Shown here: positions 32,580 through 40,675 of the stretch, piece by piece | Position numbering within the stretch: position 1 is the stretch's first letter | Layout of the letters: each line of letters opens with the position of its first letter | Assembly (NCBI GenBank): GCA_017887445.1 | Contig: JAGHIA010000027.1 | Location: 1 to 52,457 of the forward strand | Origin: Fusicatenibacter sp. | GTDB lineage: Bacteria; Bacillota; Clostridia; Lachnospirales; Lachnospiraceae | Direction: 5' to 3' | DNA length: 52,457 nt | Notes under the pieces: generated by a model | Databases searched by the model: none | Told to the model about the DNA's origin: nothing | What the model saw: only the letters and a program-made list of their open reading frames with translations | Program-made: the position numbers and the translations under genes

Positions 32580-33062
32580 ATGGCTTATGAAGAGTATCAG
32601 ATGATCACCGGAACCATTATGGCGATCCAGGACGTGGACAGCGACTGCTGTTCAAAGATCATCAGCATCAACAACCAGGGGCAGGAGGTACAGTTTGTCG
32701 TCTCCGGGCGCACGCTGGTGGTTGGCAGCACGATGCTCCGCCGGGGAATGCGAGTCGCGGCATTTTATGACACGAACCTGCCTGTGCCTGCGATCTATCC
32801 GCCCCGTTATCAGGCGGAGATTGTCACCATGCTCTGGAGGAATCAGAGTGTGAAGCTGTCTTACTTTGACGAAAGCCTGCTGGCCACCGACCGTTCCCTG
32901 CAGCTGAATCTCAACAGCCAGGTGAAGATTACGACGGCCAACGGGCAAAGTTACAGCTGCAGTCCCGGAAACGCGTATCTTCTCGTCTATTATACCATCA
33001 CGACCCGGAGCCTGCCGCCGGTCACCACGCCCCAGAGGATCGTAGTCCTGTGTCCCGGCTGA
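32580..33062 (+). CDS. Conserved hypothetical protein (160 aa), beta-rich
   Basis: No membrane segment or signal. Alternating hydrophobic strands (MITGTIMAIQDVDSDCCSKI, VQFVVSGRTLVVGSTMLRRGM, RVAAFYDTNLPVPAIYPPRY, AEIVTM) suggest a small barrel, and a second barrel-like part follows (SVKLSYFDESLLATDRSLQL). CAGGAG is 9 nt before the ATG. I know similar anonymous proteins from Lachnospiraceae but no function. The upstream region has the C1 element. Confidence 0.7.
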   Translation: MAYEEYQMITGTIMAIQDVDSDCCSKIISINNQGQEVQFVVSGRTLVVGSTMLRRGMRVAAFYDTNLPVPAIYPPRYQAEIVTMLWRNQSVKLSYFDESLLATDRSLQLNLNSQVKITTANGQSYSCSPGNAYLLVYYTITTRSLPPVTTPQRIVVLCPG

Positions 33063-33148
33063 TCGTGTCCCGGCCAATAGACCTGCGTATTGACGAAAAG
33101 CCGGGAAAAGAGTAGGATATTCAGAAAAAGCATTGGGAGGAACAGAAG

Positions 33149-34510
33149 TTGAAAGGTGAAAAGTACGAAATCGATATGTGCAACGGCACGATCATGGATA
33201 AACTGATCTCATTTTCCCTTCCTCTGATGATTTCCAGCATTCTGCAGCTGATGTTCAACGCCGTGGACATCATTGTAGTGGGAAAATTCAGCGGAAGCCA
33301 GGCGCTGGCGGCGGTAGGCTCCACCACCGCGCTGATCAACATCTTTACGAATCTTTTTATCGGCATCTCTCTGGGCGCCAACGTGCTGGCGGCCCGCTAC
33401 CATGCGGCAAAACGTGAAAAAGAGATGTCGGAGGCGGTGCATACGGCGGTGGCCTTCGCCCTGGTCAGCGGCGTCCTTATGGCATTTGTGGGCGCCGCGT
33501 TTTCCCGGCCGGCGCTGGAGCTGATGGGAACGCCAGAGGATGTGATCGGCCAGTCGGTGGTCTACATGAGAATCTATTTTCTGGGGATGCCCTTTTTTAT
33601 GCTGTATAACTACGGCGCGTCTATTCTCCGGGCAGTGGGAGACACAAAACGTCCGCTGATGTTTCTGATGGCGGCGGGTCTGGCCAATGTGGCGCTGGAT
33701 CTGCTGCTGGTGGCGGTGATCCCGCTGGGCGTGGCCGGCGTGGCGGTGGGAACAGTGGCCTCCCAGATGGTTTCCTGCATCCTGGTCCTGTGGTGTCTGT
33801 GCAGGACCGAGGCAGGGTATCAGCTGCGGTTTTCCAGTCTCAGGATCAGGAAGGCATATCTGGTCCGTATCTTCCAGGTGGGGATCCCCGCCGGCATCCA
33901 AAGCACTGTGATCAGCTTTTCCAACGCGCTGCTCCAGTCGTCGGTCAATTCCTTTGGCTCTACGGCTATGGCGGGGTACACGGCGGCCAACAATGTGCTC
34001 GGTTTTCTGTATGTGGCTGTCAACGCGGTCACGCAGGCGTGTATGAGCTTTACCAGTCAGAATTACAGCGTAAAGAAGACGAAGCGCATGGACCGGGTGC
34101 TGGTGGACTGCCTGATCCTGTCGGTGGGGGTTTCCGCGGTTCTGGGCGTCGGGGCGTATGTGTTCGGTACCCAGGTGCTGGGTATTTATACCTCGGAACC
34201 GGAGGTGATCCGCTGCGGCCTGGAAATCCTTTCCATCACCACCGTCCCCTATTTTCTCTGCGGAATCATGGACCTGATTCCCGGCGCACTGCGGGGGATG
34301 GGGCGTTCGGCGGTGCCAATGATCCTTTCGGTGATCGGCACGGTGGGGACCAGGGTTCTGTGGATCTATGTGTTTTTCCCCCGTCACAGGTCACTGTATT
34401 TTCTTTTTATCTCTTATCCCGGCTCCTGGATTGCGACCATCCTTATGCAGGTGGCATGCTATTATTTTGTGAGAAAACAGTGCGGAAGAGAGCTGAAAAC
34501 AGCGGAGTAG
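33149..34510 (+). CDS. MATE-family multidrug/cation antiporter
   Basis: 453 residues, 12 predicted membrane helices in two pseudo-repeats. MATE phrases: ISFSLPLMISSILQLMFNAVDIIVVGKF, split as SLPLMISSILQLMFN and VDIIVVGKF, then GTPEDVIGQSVVYMRIY, YGASILRAVGDTKRPLMFL and, in the second half, GIPAGIQSTVISFSNALLQS. It exports drugs or metabolites using a Na+ or H+ gradient. The start is TTG 33149 with GGGAGGA 8 nt upstream; the next ATG in frame (MCNGTIMDK) is less well placed. Confidence 0.92.
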   Translation: MKGEKYEIDMCNGTIMDKLISFSLPLMISSILQLMFNAVDIIVVGKFSGSQALAAVGSTTALINIFTNLFIGISLGANVLAARYHAAKREKEMSEAVHTAVAFALVSGVLMAFVGAAFSRPALELMGTPEDVIGQSVVYMRIYFLGMPFFMLYNYGASILRAVGDTKRPLMFLMAAGLANVALDLLLVAVIPLGVAGVAVGTVASQMVSCILVLWCLCRTEAGYQLRFSSLRIRKAYLVRIFQVGIPAGIQSTVISFSNALLQSSVNSFGSTAMAGYTAANNVLGFLYVAVNAVTQACMSFTSQNYSVKKTKRMDRVLVDCLILSVGVSAVLGVGAYVFGTQVLGIYTSEPEVIRCGLEILSITTVPYFLCGIMDLIPGALRGMGRSAVPMILSVIGTVGTRVLWIYVFFPRHRSLYFLFISYPGSWIATILMQVACYYFVRKQCGRELKTAE

Positions 34511-34542
34511 GTTCTAAGGGATCTTTTGCCAAGTGAGTGACC

Positions 34543-34636
34543 GTTCAGCCAGGTCTGCGCATTTACTGCGCAGACCGTATGATCATGTTCTTACGCCGCA
34601 AACAGCGCGTGTTGGCGGCTGAGCCATGAACAGTAA
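34543..34636. repeat. Truncated family A (A4) joined to inverted family D fragment
   Basis: GTTCAGCCAGGTCTGCGCAT to CAGACCGTATGA (34543-34582) is the left third of family A; it breaks off into CATGTTCTTACGCCGCAAACAG (34585 on, split at ACGCCGCAAACAG) and ATGAACAGTAAC, which are family D pieces in reverse. A chimeric repeat junction. Confidence 0.7.
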
Positions 34637-34655
34637 CGAACGGTTACAAATTAAG

Positions 34656-34799
34656 GTAACAGTTCAGCCTGTCACTATCCCGCGAGGTGTTTTCGCACAG
34701 AATGTGCGAAAATCCCGAGGCCTGCAGCGCGGGGCTGCATGAAATGCAGTTTCTGTGCATCGCGAAGCGTGTAATAGTTCAGCAAGGCTAAACTATTAC
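34656..34799 (-). repeat. Family B repeat, copy B4 (inverted)
   Basis: Inverted copy bounded by GTAACAGTTCAGCC and GGCTAAACTATTAC. The inner hairpins CGCACAGAATGTGCG and GGCTGCATGAAATGCAGTTT are kept. The 497-bp gap 34511-35007 consists of A4/D, B4, an AT-rich stretch with TATTATAAA at 34852 and a family C right end at 34911-34949. Confidence 0.87.
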
Positions 34800-34910
34800 A
34801 AATTAAGAAAGTTACAAGAAAGTATGTAGTGAAAATTATTTTTTGCTGTGCTATTATAAAATAAACAGAAAAAACGGATGATTTCGGCGAGATGACGGCC
34901 TGCCAAATGG

Positions 34911-34949
34911 GACATGCAGATTGCAGGAAGGAATGTTCAAACACACGCT
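34911..34949 (+). repeat. Family C right-end fragment
   Basis: GCAGATTGCAGGAAGGAATG then TTCAAACACACGCT matches the right terminus of C2 (46868-46896). No left end is present. Confidence 0.6.
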
Positions 34950-35007
34950 GATACATGTCTGGCTATGGCCTGCCGGAATCCATTCACAGAAAAGGAGGAA
35001 TACTATA

Positions 35008-35529
35008 ATGGAAAATACCGTTTTGACAGCGATCAAAGAAAGAAGAAGCGTCCGCAAATATAAAAAAGAACAGATCAGCGACGAGCAGCTGCAGGCGATC
35101 CTGGAGGCGGCGACCTACGCGCCGACAGGTATGGGCATGCAGTCGCCGGTGATGGTGGTGGTCCAGAAGCCGGAGATGGTTCAGAAGCTCTCACGGCTGA
35201 ACGCCGCTGTGATGGGTTCGGACGGCGATCCGTTTTACGGCGCGCCGACAGTGGTTGTGGTTCTGGCGGATTCCTCCCGCGGGACCTGTGTGGAGGACGG
35301 TTCTCTGGTGATGGGAACCCTGCTTCTGGCGGCCCATGCGGTGGGCGTGGATTCCTGCTGGATCCATCGGGCGAGAGAGGTGTTCGACAGTCCGGAAGGA
35401 AAAGCACTTCTGAAAGAATGGGGACTGCCGGAGCATTATATCGGCGTGGGAAACTGCATCCTCGGTTATCGTGACTGTGAGTATCCGGCGCCTAAGGAGA
35501 GAAAGAAAGACTATATTATCTATGCGTAA
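35008..35529 (+). CDS. Nitroreductase-family FMN oxidoreductase
   Basis: 173 residues. FMN-binding start IKERRSVRKYKKEQISDEQL, then ATYAPTGMGMQSPVMVVVQ, central YGAPTVVVVLADSS and C-terminal GVGNCILGYRDCE. Members use NAD(P)H to reduce nitro groups, quinones or flavins; the physiological substrate is unknown. Start ATG 35008 behind AAAGGAGG; the longer open frame upstream crosses a family C fragment. It precedes a two-component system by only 15 bp, so co-transcription is likely. Confidence 0.9.
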   Translation: MENTVLTAIKERRSVRKYKKEQISDEQLQAILEAATYAPTGMGMQSPVMVVVQKPEMVQKLSRLNAAVMGSDGDPFYGAPTVVVVLADSSRGTCVEDGSLVMGTLLLAAHAVGVDSCWIHRAREVFDSPEGKALLKEWGLPEHYIGVGNCILGYRDCEYPAPKERKKDYIIYA

Positions 35530-35544
35530 AGGAAAAACGAAACC

Positions 35545-36216
35545 ATGTATCGGATCCTTTTGATTGAAGACGATCCCGTGATCGCAAAGGCAGTGAAGGA
35601 GACGTTGGCCTCCTGGGGAATGGAGGTGCAGTGCGCGGAGGATTTCCAGCATGTGATGACGGAGTTCGCCGCCTTTTCTCCGCAGCTGGTGCTGCTGGAT
35701 ATCTCGCTTCCGTTTTTTAATGGCTATCACTGGTGCCAGGAAATCCGCCAGGTTTCCAAGGTACCGGTGATCTTTCTGTCCTCCGCGGCAGACAAGATGA
35801 ATATTATCATGGCCATGAACCTGGGAGCCGACGATTTTATCGCAAAGCCTTTTGATCTGAACATCCTCACGGCGAAGGTACAGGCGCTTCTGAGAAGAAC
35901 CTACGATTTCGGAAAAGAGACGAATCTTCTGGAACACCAGGGCGCGATGCTGGACACCAGCAGCGGGATCCTGAATTATCAGGGACAGAGGATCGAGCTG
36001 ACAAAAAATGAGTGGCGGATTCTCCAGGTGCTGCTGGAAAACAAGGGAAAAGCCGTGAGCCGCGATACGCTGATGGCAAGACTGTGGGAGTCGGACAGCT
36101 TTATCGACGATAACACATTGACCGTGAATGTGACGAGACTTCGCAGAAAGCTGGAGGAAGCGGGACTGGAAAATTTCATACGCACGAAAAAGGGCGTAGG
36201 GTATCTTGTGGAGTGA
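35545..36216 (+). CDS. OmpR-family response regulator (Bce-type)
   Basis: 223 residues. Receiver: IEDDPVIAKAVKETL, phosphoacceptor Asp in VLLDISLPFFNGYHWCQEIR (about residue 52), Lys in FIAKPFD. C-terminal winged helix: LTKNEWRILQVLLENKG, DDNTLTVNVTRLRRKLEEAG, RTKKGVGYLV. The wording 'NTLTVNV.RLR.KL' and the short-loop kinase that follows match BceR/BceS peptide-antibiotic systems. Probably controls one of the ABC modules at 40-46.6 kb. Confidence 0.93.
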   Translation: MYRILLIEDDPVIAKAVKETLASWGMEVQCAEDFQHVMTEFAAFSPQLVLLDISLPFFNGYHWCQEIRQVSKVPVIFLSSAADKMNIIMAMNLGADDFIAKPFDLNILTAKVQALLRRTYDFGKETNLLEHQGAMLDTSSGILNYQGQRIELTKNEWRILQVLLENKGKAVSRDTLMARLWESDSFIDDNTLTVNVTRLRRKLEEAGLENFIRTKKGVGYLVE

Positions 36217-36219
36217 AAG

Positions 36220-37209
36220 ATGAAGCTGTTGATCGATTATCTGAAAAAAACAATGCCGGTGATCCTCTGGACGGCAGGCTTTCTTGGCATGTTCGCGCTG
36301 GTCTGTTATCTGTACGATGTTCCGGTGCAGCCGGCGGTTTACGCGGCACAGGTTTCGCTGGTGTTTGGGATCGCCGTGTTTGCGGCGGGATTTTTCCGGT
36401 TCCGGAGAAAAATACAAGGACTTGAAAAGCTTCGGGAAGATATCCTGATCCTGACGGATCTTCCGGAGGCAGGAGACGCCCTGGAGCGGGAATATCAGGA
36501 GATGATCCTGAGCCTGAAGGAGCAGATGGCCAAGCTGGAGGAAAACGACCGGACCACCTATCGGGAGATGGTGGAATATTATACCATGTGGGCCCATCAG
36601 ATCAAGACGCCTATCGCGGCCATGCGTTTGCTTCTGCAGCAGGAGGAAAGCGATAAGAACCGGGAGCTTTTGACGGAGCTTTTCAAGATTGAGCAGTATG
36701 TGCTGATGGTACTCCAGTATCTGCGTCTGGACAGCGATTCCAGCGATCTGGTACTGCGGCAGCAGAGTCTGGACGATATCATCCGCCAGGCGGTGAAAAA
36801 ATACGCGCCGCTGTTTATCCGCAAAAAGCTGACGTTGGTGTATGAGCCGGTAAACTGCCAGGTGCTGACCGATGAAAAATGGCTGGAGTTTGTCGTGGAG
36901 CAGATTCTGTCCAACGCCATCAAATACACCAAGCGTGGCAGCGTTGCCATCTATATGGACGACAGGGAGGAGAAAACCCTGGTCATCGCCGACACAGGCA
37001 TCGGGATCGCGCCGGAGGACATCCCGAGAGTATTTGAAAAGGGATACACCGGCTACAATGGAAGGTACGACAAGCGTTCCACAGGCATCGGCCTGTATCT
37101 GTGCCAGCGGGTGCTGAAACGGCTGTCCCACACCATACGCATCGCGTCGGAGCCGGGGCAGGGGACGCAGGTATATATTGGACTGGACACGGTAAAGGTA
37201 GAGCCGTGA
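36220..37209 (+). CDS. Intramembrane-sensing histidine kinase (BceS-like)
   Basis: 329 residues. Two membrane helices (about 12-32 and 38-58) joined by a loop of only a few residues, so no extracellular sensor; such kinases read their stimulus through a partner ABC transporter. Dimerisation helix with His in TMWAHQIKTPIAAMRLLLQQ, N-box VEQILSNAIKYTKRG, D-box VIADTGIGIAPEDI, G-box STGIGLYLCQRVL. Starts 3 bp after the regulator gene stop. Confidence 0.93.
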   Translation: MKLLIDYLKKTMPVILWTAGFLGMFALVCYLYDVPVQPAVYAAQVSLVFGIAVFAAGFFRFRRKIQGLEKLREDILILTDLPEAGDALEREYQEMILSLKEQMAKLEENDRTTYREMVEYYTMWAHQIKTPIAAMRLLLQQEESDKNRELLTELFKIEQYVLMVLQYLRLDSDSSDLVLRQQSLDDIIRQAVKKYAPLFIRKKLTLVYEPVNCQVLTDEKWLEFVVEQILSNAIKYTKRGSVAIYMDDREEKTLVIADTGIGIAPEDIPRVFEKGYTGYNGRYDKRSTGIGLYLCQRVLKRLSHTIRIASEPGQGTQVYIGLDTVKVEP

Positions 37210-37329
37210 AGTAACGGTCCGGCCTGTTGAACCGTTATGGCGTGAGAACTTACGGAAGGTGAAAGTTTGGAAGTAAACTTCCGGATCTGCCATTATCGGC
37301 GCAGCCAGTGTGCCATGAAAGAGGTAAGT

Positions 37330-37905
37330 ATGGATATTAAAAAATGGAAAGCGTCAGACTGGTACACGATCCCCAATCTCATGGGATATTTTCGGATCCT
37401 TCTGGTTCCGGTGTTCGTCTGGCTGTATCTGAACGCAGAGTCTTCGAAGGATTATCTTACAGCGGCGCTTGTGGTCGGTGTGTCGGGACTGACCGATCTG
37501 TTTGACGGAAAGATTGCGAGAAATTTCCATCAGGTGACAGAGTTGGGAAAGCTGCTGGACCCGGTGGCGGACAAGCTGACCCTGGGGGCGATCATTCTCT
37601 GTCTGGCGGTCCGTTACCCGGAGATCTGGATTCTCACGGGACTGTTTGTGGTGAAGGAAGGATTTATGGCGGTGATGGGGCTTCTTCTGCTGAGAAGAAA
37701 CGGCCGGAAGCTGGACGGCGCGAAATGGTACGGAAAGGTCTGCACAGCCGTCTCTTATGCGGCGGTATTTCTGCTGCTTCTGCTGCCGGACCTGCCGCTG
37801 CCGGCGGTGCGGACGCTGGCCGGACTTTGCGCCGTGGTGATGGTCTGCGCCCTCTGTCTTTACGTTCCGGTATTCCGGGAAATGTGGAAGACTGAGAAGG
37901 GTTGA
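37330..37905 (+). CDS. pgsA: CDP-alcohol phosphatidyltransferase (phosphatidylglycerophosphate synthase-like)
   Basis: 191 residues with several membrane helices. The complete catalytic motif is present: DLFDGKIARNFHQVTELGKLLDPVADK, written in parts as DLFDGKIAR, G and DPVAD, matching DxxDGxxAR(x8)GxxxDxxxD. It likely moves a phosphatidyl group from CDP-diacylglycerol to glycerol 3-phosphate, first step to phosphatidylglycerol. Start ATG 37330 behind GAGGTAAG; ATG 37315 is an alternative. Its place between two two-component systems may reflect membrane-lipid adaptation to peptides, an inference. Confidence 0.85.
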   Translation: MDIKKWKASDWYTIPNLMGYFRILLVPVFVWLYLNAESSKDYLTAALVVGVSGLTDLFDGKIARNFHQVTELGKLLDPVADKLTLGAIILCLAVRYPEIWILTGLFVVKEGFMAVMGLLLLRRNGRKLDGAKWYGKVCTAVSYAAVFLLLLLPDLPLPAVRTLAGLCAVVMVCALCLYVPVFREMWKTEKG

Positions 37906-37923
37906 AACGAGGGAGGAAAAGTC

Positions 37924-38601
37924 ATGGAAACAAAACTGCTGCTGGTGGAGGACGACGAGGGGATCGTCCGCTCACTGACAGAATTTCTTGGGAAGGAAGG
38001 GTTTCGCGTAACTGCGGTATCCGGTCAGCGAAGGGCGCTGGAGCTGGCGGAGGAGCAGAACTTTGACCTGGCCCTTCTGGACATCTCCCTGGCGGACGGC
38101 AACGGCTTTGTGGTATGTTCCGCCTTGAAACAGCTGCGGGACATACCGGTGATTTTTCTGACCGCTTCCGGCGACGAACACAGCATCGTCACGGGACTGG
38201 ACATGGGCGCCGACGATTATGTGTCGAAACCTTTCCGGCCAAGAGAACTTGTGTCGCGGATCCGTTCTGTTCTGCGCCGCACCGGAAAATCCGGCGGGAA
38301 ACTCAGTCTGGGTCCGGTGACGGTGGACACGGAGAAAGGTATTGTAAGCCGCGGCGGAAAAGAGCTTGGTCTTTCCGCGCTGGAATACCGGCTGCTGCTG
38401 ATTTTTCTCAACAACCGTGGGAGGATCCTCACCCGCAGCCAGCTGTTGGAGGAACTGTGGGACATTGCGGGAGATTTCGTCAACGACAACACCCTGACCG
38501 TTTACATCAAAAGGATCCGGGAAAAGATTGAGGAGGATCCGCAGAAACCAAGGCTGATCCTGACGGTGCGGGGTCTCGGCTACCGGACAGGGGAAGAATG
38601 A
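37924..38601 (+). CDS. OmpR-family response regulator (second system)
   Basis: 225 residues. Receiver with VEDDEGIVRSLTEFL, Asp in LALLDISLADGNGF (about residue 53), Thr in IFLTASGDE and Lys in YVSKPFRP; DNA-binding domain LSALEYRLLLIFLNNRGRIL, NDNTLTVYIKRIREKIEEDP, LTVRGLGYR. ATG 37924 has GAGGAAAAG upstream. It pairs with the kinase at 38723, 121 bp downstream. The 11-bp-spaced GTCA repeats at 39920-39945 are candidate binding sites. Confidence 0.93.
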   Translation: METKLLLVEDDEGIVRSLTEFLGKEGFRVTAVSGQRRALELAEEQNFDLALLDISLADGNGFVVCSALKQLRDIPVIFLTASGDEHSIVTGLDMGADDYVSKPFRPRELVSRIRSVLRRTGKSGGKLSLGPVTVDTEKGIVSRGGKELGLSALEYRLLLIFLNNRGRILTRSQLLEELWDIAGDFVNDNTLTVYIKRIREKIEEDPQKPRLILTVRGLGYRTGEE

Positions 38602-38722
38602 GAGAGCAGCAGTTCCGCAGGCTGAACTGCTGCATGGGAGCGGACCGGTCTGTGAAGTCAAGGGTACGATGGTTCAACCCGTTCAGTCATGCCTGACGGG
38701 TACGGAATGAGGGAAAAAATCT

Positions 38723-39658
38723 ATGTGGAACACACAACAAGCAAAAGACATCCTTTTGATCCTGCTGGCCGTATGCCTGGCAGGGATGATCGCCGGAAAC
38801 CTCCTGTGCCATATCCGGCGAAAACGGCACATCCGGGAATTTATCCGGGAAACCGACCGTTTGCTGCACGGGGAAGAAACCTTTCGTCTGGCCTGTTACC
38901 GGGAAGACGATCTAAGCCAGCTGGAAAACCAGGTACAGAAACTGACGGTCCGTCTGCGGGAGCAGGCGGATTTACTTCAGAAAGACAAAAAATACCTGGC
39001 GGACTCCATGGCAGACATCTCCCATCAGATCCGCACACCACTGACCTCCGCGTACATCGCCTGCGCCTCACTGGTGAACGCGGACCTGTCAGAGCAGGAA
39101 AAAAACAGCGTCTGGGAGATCAAACGCCAGCTGGGACGGATGGAATGGCTGCTCAACGCCCTGCTGAAGATCGCCCGCCTGGACGCAGGGACCGTCACCT
39201 TTTCCCGGGAAACACACAGCCTGCAGGAACTGGCCAGCCAGGCCCTGCTGCCCTTGGAGATTCAAATAGAACTGAAGAACCAGAACATCCGGCAGGAGCT
39301 GAACGGAACCTTCTGCGGCGACCTGTCCTGGACCGCGGAAGCGCTGGGAAACATCCTGAAAAACTGCTCCGAACACACGCCAGAAGGCGGCACCATCCGT
39401 CTGAAAGGCCAGGAAAACCCCATCTACACCGAACTCACCGTCCAGGACGACGGCCCCGGGATCGCACCCGAAGACCTGCCCCATCTGTTCGAACGCTTCT
39501 ACCGCGGAAAAGACACCAAAACCCAAAGCACCGGCATCGGCCTTGCCCTCAGCCGCACCATCCTCGCCCGCCAGAACGCCACCCTCCAGGCCCGCAACCG
39601 CCCCCAAACCGGCGCCGAATTCATCCTCCGCTTCTACAAAACCACGCCCCCCGCATAA
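38723..39658 (+). CDS. Sensor histidine kinase with one membrane helix
   Basis: 311 residues. One membrane helix (about 8-30) and no extracellular domain, then dimerisation helix with His in MADISHQIRTPLTSAYIACA, N-box EALGNILKNCSEHTPEGG, D-box VQDDGPGIAPEDLPHLFERF and G-box STGIGLALSRTILARQNATL. Small kinases of this kind (VanS-like) sit next to MacB-type ABC genes. The last 250 nt are strikingly C-rich on the coding strand (39541-39600: 33 C, 11 G), unlike the G-rich coding strands of its neighbours, and lead directly into giant hairpin E1. Confidence 0.92.
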   Translation: MWNTQQAKDILLILLAVCLAGMIAGNLLCHIRRKRHIREFIRETDRLLHGEETFRLACYREDDLSQLENQVQKLTVRLREQADLLQKDKKYLADSMADISHQIRTPLTSAYIACASLVNADLSEQEKNSVWEIKRQLGRMEWLLNALLKIARLDAGTVTFSRETHSLQELASQALLPLEIQIELKNQNIRQELNGTFCGDLSWTAEALGNILKNCSEHTPEGGTIRLKGQENPIYTELTVQDDGPGIAPEDLPHLFERFYRGKDTKTQSTGIGLALSRTILARQNATLQARNRPQTGAEFILRFYKTTPPA

Positions 39659-39681
39659 ATCCCCCGCGCCCTCACAAACCA

Positions 39682-39899
39682 GGCGGCGAAGCGCGCGCAG
39701 GGGCCGGCGGCAGGAAATGCAGAATTCACTTCTTGCGACTGCAGGCGGACAGGGGGCGGGATTTGTCCGCCGCTTCAAAACCAACCGTCCGGCAGCAACG
39801 GGCAAAAAGCGGCGAACAAATCCCGCCCCCTGTCCGAATGCCGGAGTGAGAAGCGAATCTGCATTTCCCGCCGCCGGCCCCTGCGCGCGCTTCGCCGCC
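39682..39899. repeat. Giant hairpin E1 (218 bp), homologous to E2
   Basis: Outer arms GGCGGCGAAGCGCGCGCAGG... and ...CGCGCGCTTCGCCGCC pair for about 95 bp per side. Inner loop near 39775-39800. Distortions: internal loop CTTGCGACTGCAG (39743-39755) opposite TGCCGGAGTGAG (39839-39850), and an A-C mismatch where GTCCGCCG (left) faces CGGCGAAC (right). Lies 23 bp after a kinase stop and 92 bp before an ABC gene. The homologue at 43486 keeps the same distortions. Confidence 0.92.
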
Positions 39900-39910
39900 G
39901 TCCCCAAAAT

Positions 39911-39962
39911 GACAATATCGTCACGGAAAAGTCATGGGAGCGTCATCCTGCCCTGCTATACT
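39911..39962 (+). promoter_or_regulatory. Regulated promoter with 11-bp direct repeats
   Basis: GTCA occurs at 39920, 39931 and 39942, exactly 11 bp apart (GTCACGGAAAA, GTCATGGGAGC, GTCATCCTG). A -10 TATACT follows at 39957-39962, and the -35 position (ATGGGA) is poor and lies within the repeats. Helically phased direct repeats overlapping a weak -35 are typical of OmpR-family activator sites; the regulator at 37924 is the natural candidate. Confidence 0.6.
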
Positions 39963-39991
39963 GACCCCAGAAACCCAAAAAGGAGAATACC

Positions 39992-40675
39992 ATGGAACTA
40001 TTACGAGCAGAGCATCTGAAAAAAATATACGGAACCGGCAGCAGCCAGGTCTGCGCCCTGGACGACGTTTCCTTCACTGTGGAAAAAGGAGAATTCATTT
40101 CCATCATCGGCCCCTCCGGTTCCGGAAAATCCACCCTGCTGCACATTCTTGGCGGGGTAGACCGCCCCACCAGCGGCAGCGTGTACCTGCAGGGACAGGA
40201 TATCTACCGGAAGAGCGAGGAACAGCTTGCCGTTTTCCGCAGACGGGAAGTGGGACTGATCTATCAGTTTTACAACCTGATCCCTGTGCTGGACGTGGAG
40301 GAGAACATCACCCTTCCCGTACTCATGGATGGCAGGAAGGTGGACCGGAAATGGCTGGAGGAGCTGATCCGCATTCTGGGACTCGATGGCAGGGAACGTC
40401 ATCTTCCCAACCAGCTGTCCGGCGGCCAGCAGCAGAGGGTGTCCATCGGGCGGGCGCTGATGAATGTTCCGGCGGTGGTTTTGGCTGACGAGCCCACAGG
40501 AAACCTGGATTCTCACAACAGTCAGGAGATTGTGGAGCTTCTGAAAATGTCCAACCGGAAGTATGGGCAGACACTGATCGTCATCACCCACGACGAGAAC
40601 ATTGCCCTGCAGGCGGACAGGATCCTTGCCATCGAGGACGGGAAGATCGTCAGAGACGAGGTGATCCGCGGATGA
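39992..40675 (+). CDS. ABC transporter ATP-binding protein (MacB/LolD type)
   Basis: 227 residues. Walker [15 protein letters not shown] (about 38-46), Q-loop [14 protein letters not shown], signature [15 protein letters not shown], Walker [16 protein letters not shown], switch His VITHDEN. It energises the permease encoded next (4-bp overlap). AGGAGAATACC precedes ATG 39992. Sits behind hairpin E1 and a regulated promoter. Confidence 0.95.
   Translation: MELLRAEHLKKIYGTGSSQVCALDDVSFTVEKGEFISIIGPSGSGKSTLLHILGGVDRPTSGSVYLQGQDIYRKSEEQLAVFRRREVGLIYQFYNLIPVLDVEENITLPVLMDGRKVDRKWLEELIRILGLDGRERHLPNQLSGGQQQRVSIGRALMNVPAVVLADEPTGNLDSHNSQEIVELLKMSNRKYGQTLIVITHDENIALQADRILAIEDGKIVRDEVIRG

Noticed and set aside
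35191-37293. 700-codon minus-strand open frame
   Set aside because: Lies opposite nitroreductase, response regulator and kinase genes, all well supported. His/Arg/Gln-rich translation is typical of an antisense shadow.
38689-39907. Long Pro/Arg-rich frames on both strands across hairpin E1
   Set aside because: Low-complexity, caused by C-rich kinase codons and the palindrome, which mirrors open frames on the two strands.
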